DNA from: Alistipes sp.
Lineage (GTDB): Bacteria > Bacteroidota > Bacteroidia > Bacteroidales > Rikenellaceae
Direction: 5' to 3'
NCBI GenBank assembly: GCA_017504485.1
Contig: JAFVRC010000011.1
Coordinates: 1-38,275, forward strand
DNA: 38,275 bases
Positions 1 through 9,100 of the stretch are shown one piece after another (the first letter of the stretch is position 1; the number at the start of each line of letters is the position of its first letter). The notes under the pieces are model-generated. The model did not search any database, was not told where the DNA came from, and was given only the letters and a program-made list of their open reading frames with translations. The position numbers and the translations under genes are program-made.

Positions 1-1
1 A

Positions 2-2791
2 ATCACGGTTGATGCCGTAAATGCCGAGGCCAACCTCGACCTCGGAGGCATCGTAGGATATGCGCTGTGCAATATTACCAACTGCGATAACCATGGTGCT
101 GTGACATTCGCGACCACGACGCTCAATGATGTTCGCGTCGGCGGCGTTGTCGGCTTCCTCCGCTCGAAGGATGGTTCGCACTACGACATTGCCGGGTGTG
201 ACAACGCGGCCAACATTACCGTATCGAAATCTGCTACGCTTGACCTGCTAACGATGGGCGGCATTGCCGGCTCGGAGTCGTTCCATTCGGTGGTAGTCGA
301 TAGCGCGATTGTCGGCGACCAGACCTACACCTTCGACACCTGCTCGAATACGGGTAACCTCTCCTTCTACGGCACCATCTCGGCTACGGGTGAGCGTCTT
401 CTCATAGGCGGTATCACGGGCCGTGCATACGGCAACTATAAGAGCTGTTCGAATGGTGTGAAGGACAATACGGAAAAGGGCGCAATCTACCTCACGGGCA
501 AGACGCTGCATCTCGATGATTCGACAAACAACTCGTTGAATATAGCCGGCATATTCGCTGTTAATGATGGTAATACGGATGTGTATTCACACGTCGAGGA
601 TTGTGTGAACTACGCCCCTATCAGCAGTATCAACCTCGAGAATACCGCAGTCTATGGAGAAGCGGGTACTGTACATGCTATCCGCGTTGCCGGTCTTGTG
701 GGTGCTCGTCGAAACGGCAACCGCACCACAAATCAATCCACCTTCCGCAACCTGACAAACTACGGCAAGATTACGTTCGTCAATAACAACCCCTGTGAGT
801 TCTGTATCGGTGGTGTAGCCGGTTTTTCGCAGGTATGGTCATACGATATCGTAAACCATGGAGATATCGACATAACGAACTCGAATAGTAAAGCTGCATT
901 TGTCGGAGGTATATATGGTTATGATAACGTCTGCCCACCGGAGAATGTAGATAACTTTGGCGACATTAAATTCCAAGGCGTTGCCGGCACGACGACAGCT
1001 AACGGCATTATCTATATTGGCGGTCTTATCAGTTACTCGACGTGGCCGGTAAATAGGCATTCGCGCAACGAGGGCAACATCACGTTAAATAATGTCACGA
1101 CAACCACTACTCTCTATGTTGCCGGCAACATCAGCTACAAGACGGGTACAGGCCGTCTGCCAAAACCGGAGAATGCGGGTAACATCACTATTCGCAACTC
1201 GAAGTGCGTCACGGCCGTTATCGCAGGTATCGTGGGCGACTGCCAATCGGGCATCGCAGGCGATGTCAATATATATGACGGCACATCGGACTATGTGGCC
1301 AACAGCGGAACAATCGACGTCGAACTCGAGGCTACGGGCAACTACTACCTCGCAGGCGGTATCGCCTACTGCGACGGTATCTCATCATACGGCGTGAAGA
1401 ACACGGGCAAGATTATCTCGAACGCGACGGTGACGGGTGAGTCACGAGTTAGCGGCATCTTGGGCTACTTGCTGCGACACTCGACGCAGTACACGCATGA
1501 GAAGCTTATCAACGAGAGCGACATCGAGGTAACGGGTAGCTACGGCGCAGGTTTGCGTGTTGGTGGCTGTGTAGCTCATTCGCAGGCAACAAAAAGCACG
1601 GCTTACTCGCAGAAGATGAACTACTTGCGCAACAGCGGTGATATCACCATTGATGCGGACGGCACATTTGTCTATACCAGCGGTACGGCCGTAGCCCCTA
1701 ACAACGTATGTACCGAACATCACAACTCGGGCGCAGTGACTGTTAGCGGCGACTTTACAGAGACCAGCCATATTGCCGGAACTATCGCCGTATGCGACTA
1801 CACGACCAACAACGTAGAGTTTACGAACTGCTCCAACTCGGGCACGGTTATCTCCAATATCAAAGTCACGGGAGCAAACCACTATGTCGGCGGCACAACG
1901 TCTTACACCAAGTGCTCCCTAATGGGCTTCAGCAACTCGGGCAACGTAACATGTACCGGTACGGGTAATACCGTCCGTATAGCGGGTATATGCTCGAGTT
2001 TGAGTAATGCAAGCTCCGACAAGACCGAAAACTGCACCAACACGGGCAATATCTTGTACTCCGGAACCTCCGTGGGTGCGAGTCAGGTTGCAGGCGTCTT
2101 CTCCCACGGAAAAGGAGTTGCCAAAAACTCGATAAACCGAGGCTCGGTAACCTTCACGGGCACGGCCGGCTCGTATGCAGCCGTAGGTGGTGTCTATGGC
2201 AGCACGACAGACTCGGCCCAAGGCTATGCCGAGAACTACGGCAAGGTATCGTGCCAAGGCAAGGCCACTACGCACTTAAGCGCAGCCGGAATCATCGCCT
2301 GCCTGACGCTCTCGATGACCGATGGCGGCACGAATGAGGGTGACGTTGAGATTACTTCGACCGCAAGCAGCAACAGTGATATATTTATCGGTGGTATTGC
2401 TGCCTACATCAACTCTAATGCATCGCACAAAACCGTCGGCTACACAAATAGCGGCTCGGTGGTATGCAGCGGCAAAGCAACTCGCGACTGCCATGCCGGC
2501 GGCGTAATCGGATATTGTGCAGCGCGTACCGAAGGTGCGGCCTATGTAATCGACGCATGTTCGTTTACGGGTGAGCGTCTGCGCATCAACAGCAAGATTG
2601 ATGGCGACCTCTATTTGGGTCCTATCGCCGGTGCAACCGACGCGGCAGATGCCAAGAACCACACCATCGGCCCTAACTCTGTTGTCGAGATTGGTGGCGG
2701 CGCAAGCATCGCCGGCGAGATTTATCAAGATGAGTACTTCGGTGTGTATGGCGACACGGAGTACCTCTGCAAGTATGTCAAAGGCGAATAA
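2..2791 (+). CDS. Giant repeat-containing surface protein (beta-solenoid, GLUG-like repeats), 5' truncated
   Basis: The reading frame is open to the left window edge, so the N-terminus, any signal peptide and any anchor are missing. An internal GTG at 101 could be mistaken for a start, but codons 2-100 already encode the same repeat. The visible ~929 residues are about 24 imperfect repeats of ~36-40 aa. Each has a hydrophobic residue, [AG]-G-[IV] and a variable stretch, then N-x-G-x-[IV] (examples VGGVVGF, IGGIAAY, CSNSGTV, CTNTGNI). The small, beta-prone residues and regular spacing fit a parallel beta-helix like GLUG-repeat adhesins, which is known for that family but inferred here. The last ~50 residues leave the repeat pattern and end in YVKGE, with no LPXTG motif and no obvious type IX secretion domain. 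A 47-aa gene follows 12 nt after the stop. Likely role: adhesion or glycan contact at the cell surface. Confidence 0.8.
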   Translation: MTVDAVNAEANLDLGGIVGYALCNITNCDNHGAVTFATTTLNDVRVGGVVGFLRSKDGSHYDIAGCDNAANITVSKSATLDLLTMGGIAGSESFHSVVVDSAIVGDQTYTFDTCSNTGNLSFYGTISATGERLLIGGITGRAYGNYKSCSNGVKDNTEKGAIYLTGKTLHLDDSTNNSLNIAGIFAVNDGNTDVYSHVEDCVNYAPISSINLENTAVYGEAGTVHAIRVAGLVGARRNGNRTTNQSTFRNLTNYGKITFVNNNPCEFCIGGVAGFSQVWSYDIVNHGDIDITNSNSKAAFVGGIYGYDNVCPPENVDNFGDIKFQGVAGTTTANGIIYIGGLISYSTWPVNRHSRNEGNITLNNVTTTTTLYVAGNISYKTGTGRLPKPENAGNITIRNSKCVTAVIAGIVGDCQSGIAGDVNIYDGTSDYVANSGTIDVELEATGNYYLAGGIAYCDGISSYGVKNTGKIISNATVTGESRVSGILGYLLRHSTQYTHEKLINESDIEVTGSYGAGLRVGGCVAHSQATKSTAYSQKMNYLRNSGDITIDADGTFVYTSGTAVAPNNVCTEHHNSGAVTVSGDFTETSHIAGTIAVCDYTTNNVEFTNCSNSGTVISNIKVTGANHYVGGTTSYTKCSLMGFSNSGNVTCTGTGNTVRIAGICSSLSNASSDKTENCTNTGNILYSGTSVGASQVAGVFSHGKGVAKNSINRGSVTFTGTAGSYAAVGGVYGSTTDSAQGYAENYGKVSCQGKATTHLSAAGIIACLTLSMTDGGTNEGDVEITSTASSNSDIFIGGIAAYINSNASHKTVGYTNSGSVVCSGKATRDCHAGGVIGYCAARTEGAAYVIDACSFTGERLRINSKIDGDLYLGPIAGATDAADAKNHTIGPNSVVEIGGGASIAGEIYQDEYFGVYGDTEYLCKYVKGE

Positions 2792-2803
2792 AGAGCAACG
2801 ACT

Positions 2804-2947
2804 ATGAAAAAGAACTATATATATAATAAGGTATCGGCCTACGAGACGCCTTGTGTGGAGGAGATTGTAGCCCGCGTTGAGAGTGGTTTCGGTAATTCGC
2901 TGGGACTCGGTGACCTCGAGACCGAGGAGGGCGAACTCTACTACTAA
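2804..2947 (+). CDS. Short 47-aa peptide, GFxNSxGLG family
   Basis: This is a complete small gene, ATG to TAA, starting 12 nt after the stop of the giant repeat protein and ending ~50 nt before a strong hairpin terminator. The peptide begins MKKNYIYNK, has a mixed central part with one Cys (ETPCVEEI), then the core GFGNSLGLG and an acidic tail ending EEGELYY. It has no signal peptide or membrane segment. The same layout (MK-[KR], YI, then GF-x-NS-[LI]-GLG, then an acidic tail with terminal aromatic or acidic residues) occurs in the 40-aa gene at 28026-28148, which also sits directly behind a very large exported protein. The second copy in the same genomic context is the main reason to believe it is a gene. 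Function unknown. Guesses are a partner or chaperone peptide of the large protein, or a secreted or processed peptide. Confidence 0.7.
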   Translation: MKKNYIYNKVSAYETPCVEEIVARVESGFGNSLGLGDLETEEGELYY

Positions 2948-2998
2948 AACTCTTTTAAGCGGCGATAGCTTCCGCTAACGAAAGAGCCATCAAAGAAA

Positions 2999-3033
2999 GG
3001 GGCTGTCGCAACAATTGTTGGACAGCCCCTTTT
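2999..3033 (+). terminator. Strong hairpin terminator, probably bidirectional
   Basis: GGGGCTGTC (2999-3007) pairs with GACAGCCCC (3021-3029). Inside, CAAC pairs with GTTG around an AATT loop, with one bulged G. TTTT follows on the plus strand. It ends the repeat-protein/peptide transcript, and read on the minus strand it lies just past the 93-aa gene. A near-identical hairpin in the opposite orientation lies at 24735-24772. Confidence 0.8.
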
Positions 3034-3058
3034 CGTTAGAGGTTGGCAACCGGCCCGA

Positions 3059-3340
3059 CTAAGCATTAACCGCGCTCAACTTCTCGAAGAGTTTGCCATA
3101 GGCCTCTACCATCTCGACACGCAGTGCGGTGTAGTACTTGCGCACAAGCTTCGCATTTTTTGGCTCGGTAGGGTTATTTGCCTTGTGATAGAGCTCATTA
3201 CGAAGCTCAACACCCTCCTGCATAACAGCAAAAATCTCCTGCTCCTTGGTTGGCTGGAAATAGATTGCCATATCACAATCGAACACCAACTCCTCGAGGC
3301 GGTAGTCGATCTCCTTCTTCAAAAATCTCAAATTTGCCAT
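3059..3340 (-). CDS. Conserved Bacteroidales-type small protein, unknown function
   Basis: This 93-aa protein starts MANLRFLKKEIDYRLEE. I chose the ATG at 3340 because a canonical promoter lies just upstream (3376-3406). A start further upstream would lie in the promoter and encode an unconvincing hydrophobic leader. The protein is largely helical and charged, with no signal peptide, no membrane span and no catalytic motif I recognise. The pattern of an acidic, Cys-containing segment (VFDCDMAIYF) followed by helices resembles small uncharacterised proteins common in Bacteroidales. It is monocistronic between the OmpA-like gene upstream and the terminator at 2999-3033. Confidence 0.75.
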   Translation of the reverse strand: MANLRFLKKEIDYRLEELVFDCDMAIYFQPTKEQEIFAVMQEGVELRNELYHKANNPTEPKNAKLVRKYYTALRVEMVEAYGKLFEKLSAVNA

Positions 3341-3375
3341 AGCTATAATATTCGTTAAAAAAGTTGTTGCTAATG

Positions 3376-3406
3376 CAAAGATAAGAATAATTGCTGTTTG
3401 TGCAAA
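3376..3406 (-). promoter_or_regulatory. Bacteroidetes-type promoter for the 93-aa gene
   Basis: On the minus strand TTTG (3403-3406), a 19-nt spacer and TATCTTTG (3376-3383) match the primary sigma consensus TTTG-N19/21-TAnnTTTG exactly. The start codon is ~36 nt downstream. Confidence 0.75.
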
Positions 3407-3479
3407 ATTTTCGGCACAATTCTTCACAAACCAAACATTCGACTACCACTCGTCCGTCGCACAAGACGACCACTTAGTG

Positions 3480-4322
3480 CTACTTATTGCGGCGTGCCTC
3501 GCGTCGCTTCTCGCGCATCTCCTTGCGATAGGCGCGTCGCTCGTCGCGCTCCTTCGGCGTAGCCACAATAACACCTGTCTCCTCGTCGATAAAGACAATC
3601 GACGGCTGCTCCTGTGGCGCGGTCTGCGCAGGGGCCGGCGCAGGGGCCGGCTTCGGCTGCTCGACAAAGGTGGTCGTCACAAGACTATCCACGCCATAGT
3701 CGAACTCGATGTCGGCATAGCGCATCTGCGGCAAAATCTTGGCCGTCAGATAGCGCCACACGTCAGGGTGCTTGCGCAGTTCGAGCTGCTTCTGCTGCTC
3801 CGAGGCAGCACTGTTGAGTATCTGCAGCACAGCCTGCTTCGACGGTATATCCGACTCCGTGACGGCCGGCACGCACTCCTTCCAACTAAACACGCGCGAC
3901 GAAGTCGAAATCTTGGCCTTCGGATGATAGGTATTCATCGCATAGTGATAGAGCGACGAGGCACGCTTTGCCGCAAGCGAGTCGTTCTGCTCGGCATTGC
4001 CATCGGGCGAGGCGTAGCCGTGTACGGAAATCGCTCCGATGTGCATCATCGTATCGGCCGTACGCTGCATAAACTCGCGCAAATCGACTATCTGCTCGGC
4101 GTTATCGCCATAGACGGGTGAGATATCCGAGCGATTGATTACATAGTGCAGGTCGAACCCGGCGTGCAAGTTGTTCTTCTGCGGCACGAGGTAGCGTGTC
4201 GTCACGGTATTTCCGTTGCGCACCTGCGAGATAAGCACGGCATTAGCCGCCGGCTTGCTGCTCTGCGCCACAGCTGTCATCAGCAGTGGCAGAGCCAAAA
4301 GAGTAAGAAATGTTCGTTTCAT
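3480..4322 (-). CDS. Secreted OmpA-like domain protein with basic C-terminal tail
   Basis: A 280-aa protein from MKRTFLTLLALPLLMTAVAQ, a clear signal peptide; an extension further upstream would bury this signal. Residues ~40-200 contain a degenerate OmpA/peptidoglycan-binding-like module. HVGYASP-type sequence (IGAISVHGYASPDGNAEQN) is followed by LAAKRASSLYHYA, the usual 'GyASpeG...LaxxRA' signature also seen in DUF3868/OmpA-like proteins of Bacteroidales. A Pro/Ala-rich linker follows (PAPAPAPAQTAP), and the end is very basic (RRAYRKEMREKRREARRNK). The linker and tail suggest a periplasmic protein bridging the outer membrane or peptidoglycan and something anionic, which is inference. It lies 54 nt downstream of the antiporter gene on the same strand and may be cotranscribed. 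Confidence 0.7.
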   Translation of the reverse strand: MKRTFLTLLALPLLMTAVAQSSKPAANAVLISQVRNGNTVTTRYLVPQKNNLHAGFDLHYVINRSDISPVYGDNAEQIVDLREFMQRTADTMMHIGAISVHGYASPDGNAEQNDSLAAKRASSLYHYAMNTYHPKAKISTSSRVFSWKECVPAVTESDIPSKQAVLQILNSAASEQQKQLELRKHPDVWRYLTAKILPQMRYADIEFDYGVDSLVTTTFVEQPKPAPAPAPAQTAPQEQPSIVFIDEETGVIVATPKERDERRAYRKEMREKRREARRNK

Positions 4323-4376
4323 TGTTGGACTTTTTATGGTTTTCACCCTACCAAATCCAACAATCACGCCAGAGGA

Positions 4377-5822
4377 TTACTTGCGCACCACTATTCGATA
4401 GCCCACAGCCGCCACAACAAGCGAAACAAGGGGGCTTATAAGATTGAAGAGGCAGTACGGCAGATAGGTGAGAGTCGCCACGCCAAGCACCGTCGATTGT
4501 GTCATTCCGCACGAGTTCCACGGCACGAGGACCGAGGTGACGGTCGCCGAGTCCTCGACTGAGCGGCTGAGAAGTCGCCCCTCGAGGCCACGCTGACGGT
4601 AAAGGTCACGAAAGGTGCTTCCCGTGATGATTATCGAGATATATTGGTCGGCCGTACAGAGGTTGCAGAAGATACCCGTACCGATGGTCGAAGCAACAGC
4701 GCCGAATACGCTGCGCACATAGCGCATAAATAGCCGCGTGATAGCTTCAAGCATACCGCTGCTCGACATCACACCACCGAAACACATTGCACACAGCACA
4801 AGCCACACCGTATTGAGCATACCGGACATGCCCGACGTGGCGACCAACTCGTTGAGCGACACCTCGCCCGTATCTATGGCCGTCGAGCCCGACACGGCAA
4901 CCATCACTGCGCGAAGAGCCGAGTCACCACCCTCGCCGCCAATGCTGCGAACTATATCGGGTTGCGCGACAACCATAGCCACGGCAGCCACGATAACGGC
5001 TACGAAGAGTGTAATAAGCGCAGGTAGCTTGCGCACGACAAAGAGTGCCGTAATGACAGGTACAACAAAGAGCCACGGCGTAATATTAAACGTGCCATAC
5101 AACGCCTCCTCTATCATCTGCACCTGCTCCGAGGAGCCCGACGCATGCGAGATACTCACGCCGAAGAATATTACCAACGCGATGACAAACGACGGCACGG
5201 TCGTGATAAGCATATAGCGAATATGGTCGAAGAGTGGAACTTGTGCCGCCGAGGAGGCCAAGACCGTTGTATCCGAGAGCGCCGACACCTTGTCGCCAAA
5301 ATATGCCCCCGAGATTATCGCTCCGGCAATCCAGCCGTCATCGAACCCCTCGGCATGCCCAACGCCCATCAGCGCAACGCCGATTGTGGCGATAGTGGTC
5401 CACGAGCTACCCGTGACAATCGACACCATAGCGCATATCAGGCAGGCGACACCCAGAAAGATTGTCGGATGTATAACCTTCAATCCATAATATATAAAGG
5501 TAGGCACCACGCCGCTCACCATCCATGTTCCCGAGATGGCTCCGATAAGCAGCAGTATGATGATGGCCGAAGCTGAGGTGCGTATGCCCTCGACGATACC
5601 CTCCTCCAAACGGCTCCACGGCATACGGTAGCACCACATAGCGAGAGCGGCTGCCACCGCCGAGGCGAGCAGCAGTGCCACCTGACTGCCACCATTGATG
5701 GCCTCGGCACCAAAGCTGTCTATAACCAATGCCAACACGACCACCAACACAGCAATAGGAAGCAGGGCCACCCACACCGAAACACGCTCGCCAGAAGGAT
5801 GCAAGGATTTGAAAAATCGCAT
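4377..5822 (-). CDS. nhaC: NhaC-family Na+/H+ antiporter
   Basis: A 481-aa polytopic inner-membrane protein starting MRFFKSLHPSGERVSVW. The ATG at 5822 was chosen over an upstream frame extension that runs into the intergenic region. About 11-12 hydrophobic segments are visible. Family signatures include TGSSWTTIATIGVALMGVG and the GAYFGDKVSALSDTT stretch, whose Asp and Ser/Thr-rich motif is typical of NhaC/Ion-transport superfamily antiporters. LCTADQYISII lies near the C-terminus, and EDSATVTSVLVPWNSCGMTQ is the second conserved NhaC signature. It exchanges Na+ for H+ (some NhaC-like members exchange organic acids). It is divergent from the flavin-regulated receptor. Substrate specificity cannot be settled from sequence. 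Confidence 0.88.
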   Translation of the reverse strand: MRFFKSLHPSGERVSVWVALLPIAVLVVVLALVIDSFGAEAINGGSQVALLLASAVAAALAMWCYRMPWSRLEEGIVEGIRTSASAIIILLLIGAISGTWMVSGVVPTFIYYGLKVIHPTIFLGVACLICAMVSIVTGSSWTTIATIGVALMGVGHAEGFDDGWIAGAIISGAYFGDKVSALSDTTVLASSAAQVPLFDHIRYMLITTVPSFVIALVIFFGVSISHASGSSEQVQMIEEALYGTFNITPWLFVVPVITALFVVRKLPALITLFVAVIVAAVAMVVAQPDIVRSIGGEGGDSALRAVMVAVSGSTAIDTGEVSLNELVATSGMSGMLNTVWLVLCAMCFGGVMSSSGMLEAITRLFMRYVRSVFGAVASTIGTGIFCNLCTADQYISIIITGSTFRDLYRQRGLEGRLLSRSVEDSATVTSVLVPWNSCGMTQSTVLGVATLTYLPYCLFNLISPLVSLVVAAVGYRIVVRK

Positions 5823-5892
5823 AATAATTCTAAAAAGTGGCACAAATATACGAATTTTACCGTAATGAGTAGGCCATATCACATTTTTTAAC

Positions 5893-5900
5893 TATATTTG
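5893..5900 (+). promoter_or_regulatory. Putative -7 element of the riboswitch-receptor transcript
   Basis: TATATTTG matches TAnnTTTG and ends immediately before the FMN aptamer, so transcription would start at the aptamer's 5' edge. No TTTG is seen at -33. Confidence 0.45.
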
Positions 5901-5902
5901 CA

Positions 5903-6041
5903 TTGCAATTTCAGGGCGGGGCGAAACTCCCCACCGGCGGTGATAGTCCGCGACTCCTCGGTCGAGCCACACGCTACGACAAGGACTGAATCGGTGAAAC
6001 TCCGATACCGACGGTTATAGTCCGGATGGAAGAGGTTGCAG
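5903..6041 (+). promoter_or_regulatory. FMN riboswitch (RFN element)
   Basis: All hallmark blocks of the FMN aptamer occur in order. CAGGGCGGGGCGAAACTCCC and CACCGGCGGTGATAGTCCGCGA come first, then a variable hairpin (5955-5990). GACTGAATCGGTGAAACTCC, CGATACCGACGGTTATAGTC and CGGATGGAAGAGG follow. P1 can form between TTGCAA (5904-5909) and TTGCAG (6036-6041). It binds flavin mononucleotide and in known cases represses the downstream gene when FMN is plentiful. A separate intrinsic terminator (6110-6140) lies between it and the ATG at 6153, fitting transcription attenuation. TCAGGGC (5911-5917) is complementary to GCCCTGA of the terminator 5' arm (6110-6116), a possible antiterminator pairing (inference). 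The only gene it can control here is a TonB-dependent receptor, which is unusual. Confidence 0.95.
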
Positions 6042-6109
6042 TTGTTTTCCGAGTGCGCTGTGCGCTCCCGTTGTCGGGGCGGCAGTTGCATTGTCGGTAC
6101 GACCACAAG

Positions 6110-6140
6110 GCCCTGATGTGCATAAACATTAGGGCTTTTA
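6110..6140 (+). terminator. Riboswitch expression-platform terminator
   Basis: GCCCTGATG (6110-6118) pairs over 9 bp with CATTAGGGC (6127-6135), one G-U included, and is followed by TTTTA. It ends 13 nt before the receptor ATG, so it can only act as a regulatory attenuator for that gene. Confidence 0.82.
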
Positions 6141-6152
6141 TCGTTATCGACC

Positions 6153-9100
6153 ATGAAGAGATTTCTGTACATACTACTCGCGGCACTCGCTATGCCGCAC
6201 TTCCTTACCGCACAAACCACCACCTCTGCCCTCACGGGCTATGTCACCGACGCCGAGGGCAAGGCATTGGTCGGAGCAACCGTGATTGCAACGCATACGC
6301 CTACGGCCACGACCTATGGCACGACGACCGACCTCTCGGGTAGCTACAACCTGCAAGGCCTACGCGTCGGAGCTCCCTACACCATCGAGTTTTCGTATGT
6401 CGGTTATCGCGATGTGAGCGTCGAGGGTATTGCCCTCGCATTAGGCGACCAGAAGCGTGTGGATGCACGCTTGAGGGAGAACACCACAATCGAGGCTGTC
6501 GTTGTCGAGGGCAACCGAGCAACAGACCTGCACGCGGGTGCTGCATCCTCATTCGACCGTGCCACTATCGAGCGAATGCCGACCATCACACGCCCCATCG
6601 ACGACATCACACGCCTCTCGCCGCAGGCTATGGCAACGAAAGATGGCGGCATGAGCATTGCCGGCACCAACAGCCGCTTCAACTCCTTTATGATTGACGG
6701 CACGGCAAGCAACGATATGTACGGACTTACCTCCACGGGTACAAACGGTGGCTTGGCCGGCGCAAACCCCATACCATTGGATGCCATTGCCGAGGTACAG
6801 GTGGTTGTTGCGCCCTTCGATGTGCGCGAGAGCGGCTTCACGGGCGGAGGTATAAATGCTGTAACCAAGTCAGGCACAAACACCTTTAGCGGCACGGCCT
6901 ACGGCTACTTCAACAACCAGGACTTCTATGGTCGTAACCCTCAAACGCGCAAACCTCTCTCGACGCAGAGCACCCAGACCTATGGCGTGTCGCTCGGCGG
7001 AGCTATCGTGCGCAACAAACTCTTCTTCTTCCTTAATGGCGAGTTCAACTACGACCGCTCGCCATCATCCTACTATGTGGGGTACCCCGGCACACGTCTT
7101 ACGGAGAACGATGCAACAAAGATTGCCGACCACTTCTACGCACTGACAGGCTACGACGGAGGAGGCTACGGCGAGCGCAACATCAAACGCACGGCAGGCT
7201 CACTTATCGCCCGCCTCGACTGGAACATCAACTCGCGCCACACGCTCTCACTGCGCTACAACTTCCTCGATGCCCGCAAGGATGAGTACGCCAACTCGGC
7301 CTCGATCTTCAAGTTCTGCGGCGAGGGTTACTCTTCGCCGAGCAACACGCACTCGATTGTCGGCGAGTTGAACTCGCGCTTCTCGCAAAAGTTATTCAAC
7401 CAACTGCGCGTGGGATACACGCGCGTGTGGGACGGACGAGATCGCGCAAGTGGCGGCCGCTACCCATTCGTGCAGATCGACAACGTCGGTGGCGAGCCTC
7501 TCACCGTACATATAGGCACCGACCCAAACGCACTGACGAACTCGCTGGTGCAGAACACCATAAACATCACCGACAACCTCACCTTCTACGAGCAGGATCA
7601 CGCCATAACCGTCGGTACACACAACGAGATATTCTTCGGCGCGGTGCAGTATGTTGCCAATGCAATGGGTGCCTACACCTACTCGTCGCTCGACGATTTT
7701 TTGGCCGATAAGCCGCAAAAATATGTGCGCAACTACCCTATCGGCGACCCGTCAATCGACATACGCAATGCTCAATTCGGCATATACATCCAAGACGAAT
7801 GGTCAATATCGCGCAACTTTAAACTCACCTATGGCGTGCGTGCCGACATTCCTGTCGTATTCAACACACCGCTCGAAAATCCGGCGTTCAACAGCTCGGA
7901 TATAGCTCAAGAGGCAGGTGTCGCAACCTCAACCAAGCCGACTGCCAAGGTGATGGTATCGCCGCGCATAGGCTTCCGTTGGCAGGCTGCCAAGAGCGAC
8001 AATGCCTCTACTCTGCTACGCGGCGGTGCAGGTCTATTCACGGGCAAGGTACCTTTCGTATGGATTACCAACTGCTTCTCGAATACGGGTATGACACAGC
8101 GCGGCTACACGCTCAAAGGAGATGCCATACCCGCTTTCGGCGAGAATCCGTCGGGCGACGAGGGTGTATCCTCGAACCCGATGATTAACGTCATCGACCC
8201 GAAGTTCCGCTATCCGCAGGTGCTGCGTGCCAACATTGCCCTCGACCAAGAGGTCAAGGGATGGAAATTCACGCTCGAAGGCATCTTCTCGAAGCGGCTC
8301 AACGACCTTCTGGTCCGTAACATAATGCTCCGCGACAGCAACCTTAAGCTCTACGCTGTAAATAGCGCGATGCAAAACGAGCACAACAGCTCGATGCTCT
8401 ACGACTCATCACGCGCCACGCAATACTCATCAGTCTATTACCTGACGAATACCAATAAAGGTTACAGCTACTCAGTGAGTCTCTCGGTGGCCAAGCACTT
8501 CAACTTCGGCCTCAACTTGAGTGCCGCCTATACCTACGGACGTTCCTACACGGTGCAGGACGGTGTTTCGGCACAGGCAGCAAGCATCTGGGGCAAGACC
8601 TATACCCCCGAATCGAATTCACCGCAACTCGGCATTTCGCTCTTCGACACGCCGCATAAGTTCACCGCTACGCTATCCTACACCAAGCGTTACGCCAAGT
8701 ATTTCGGTACGACGATTGCCCTCGTCTATCAAGGCTTCTCGGGTATGCGCTACTCGCTCACCTACGCCACAACGTGCGATCTGAACAACGACTCGCGAAA
8801 TGGCAATATGCCTATCTATATCCCTACAAGCGAGGAGCTTGCGGCGATGGACTTCGAAAGCGAGGAGCAACGCGCCGCCTTCGGGCAGTATATCGAATCG
8901 GTGCCGGCACTGCGCCGTAATCGCGGAGCATACTCGCAACGCAACATTATGATTACACCTTTCGAGCACCACCTCGATCTGCACTTCGCCCAAGACTTCT
9001 ACTTCGGAGCAAAGAGTGAGCGACGGCTGCAACTCGTGCTCGATATTATGAACCTCGCCGCCCTATTCTCACCTAATGCCGGAGCATCGTACTACGTCAG

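Noticed and set aside
101-2791. GTG at 101 as the true start of the solenoid protein
   Set aside because: The frame is open and encodes the same repeat to the left edge, so the gene begins outside the window.
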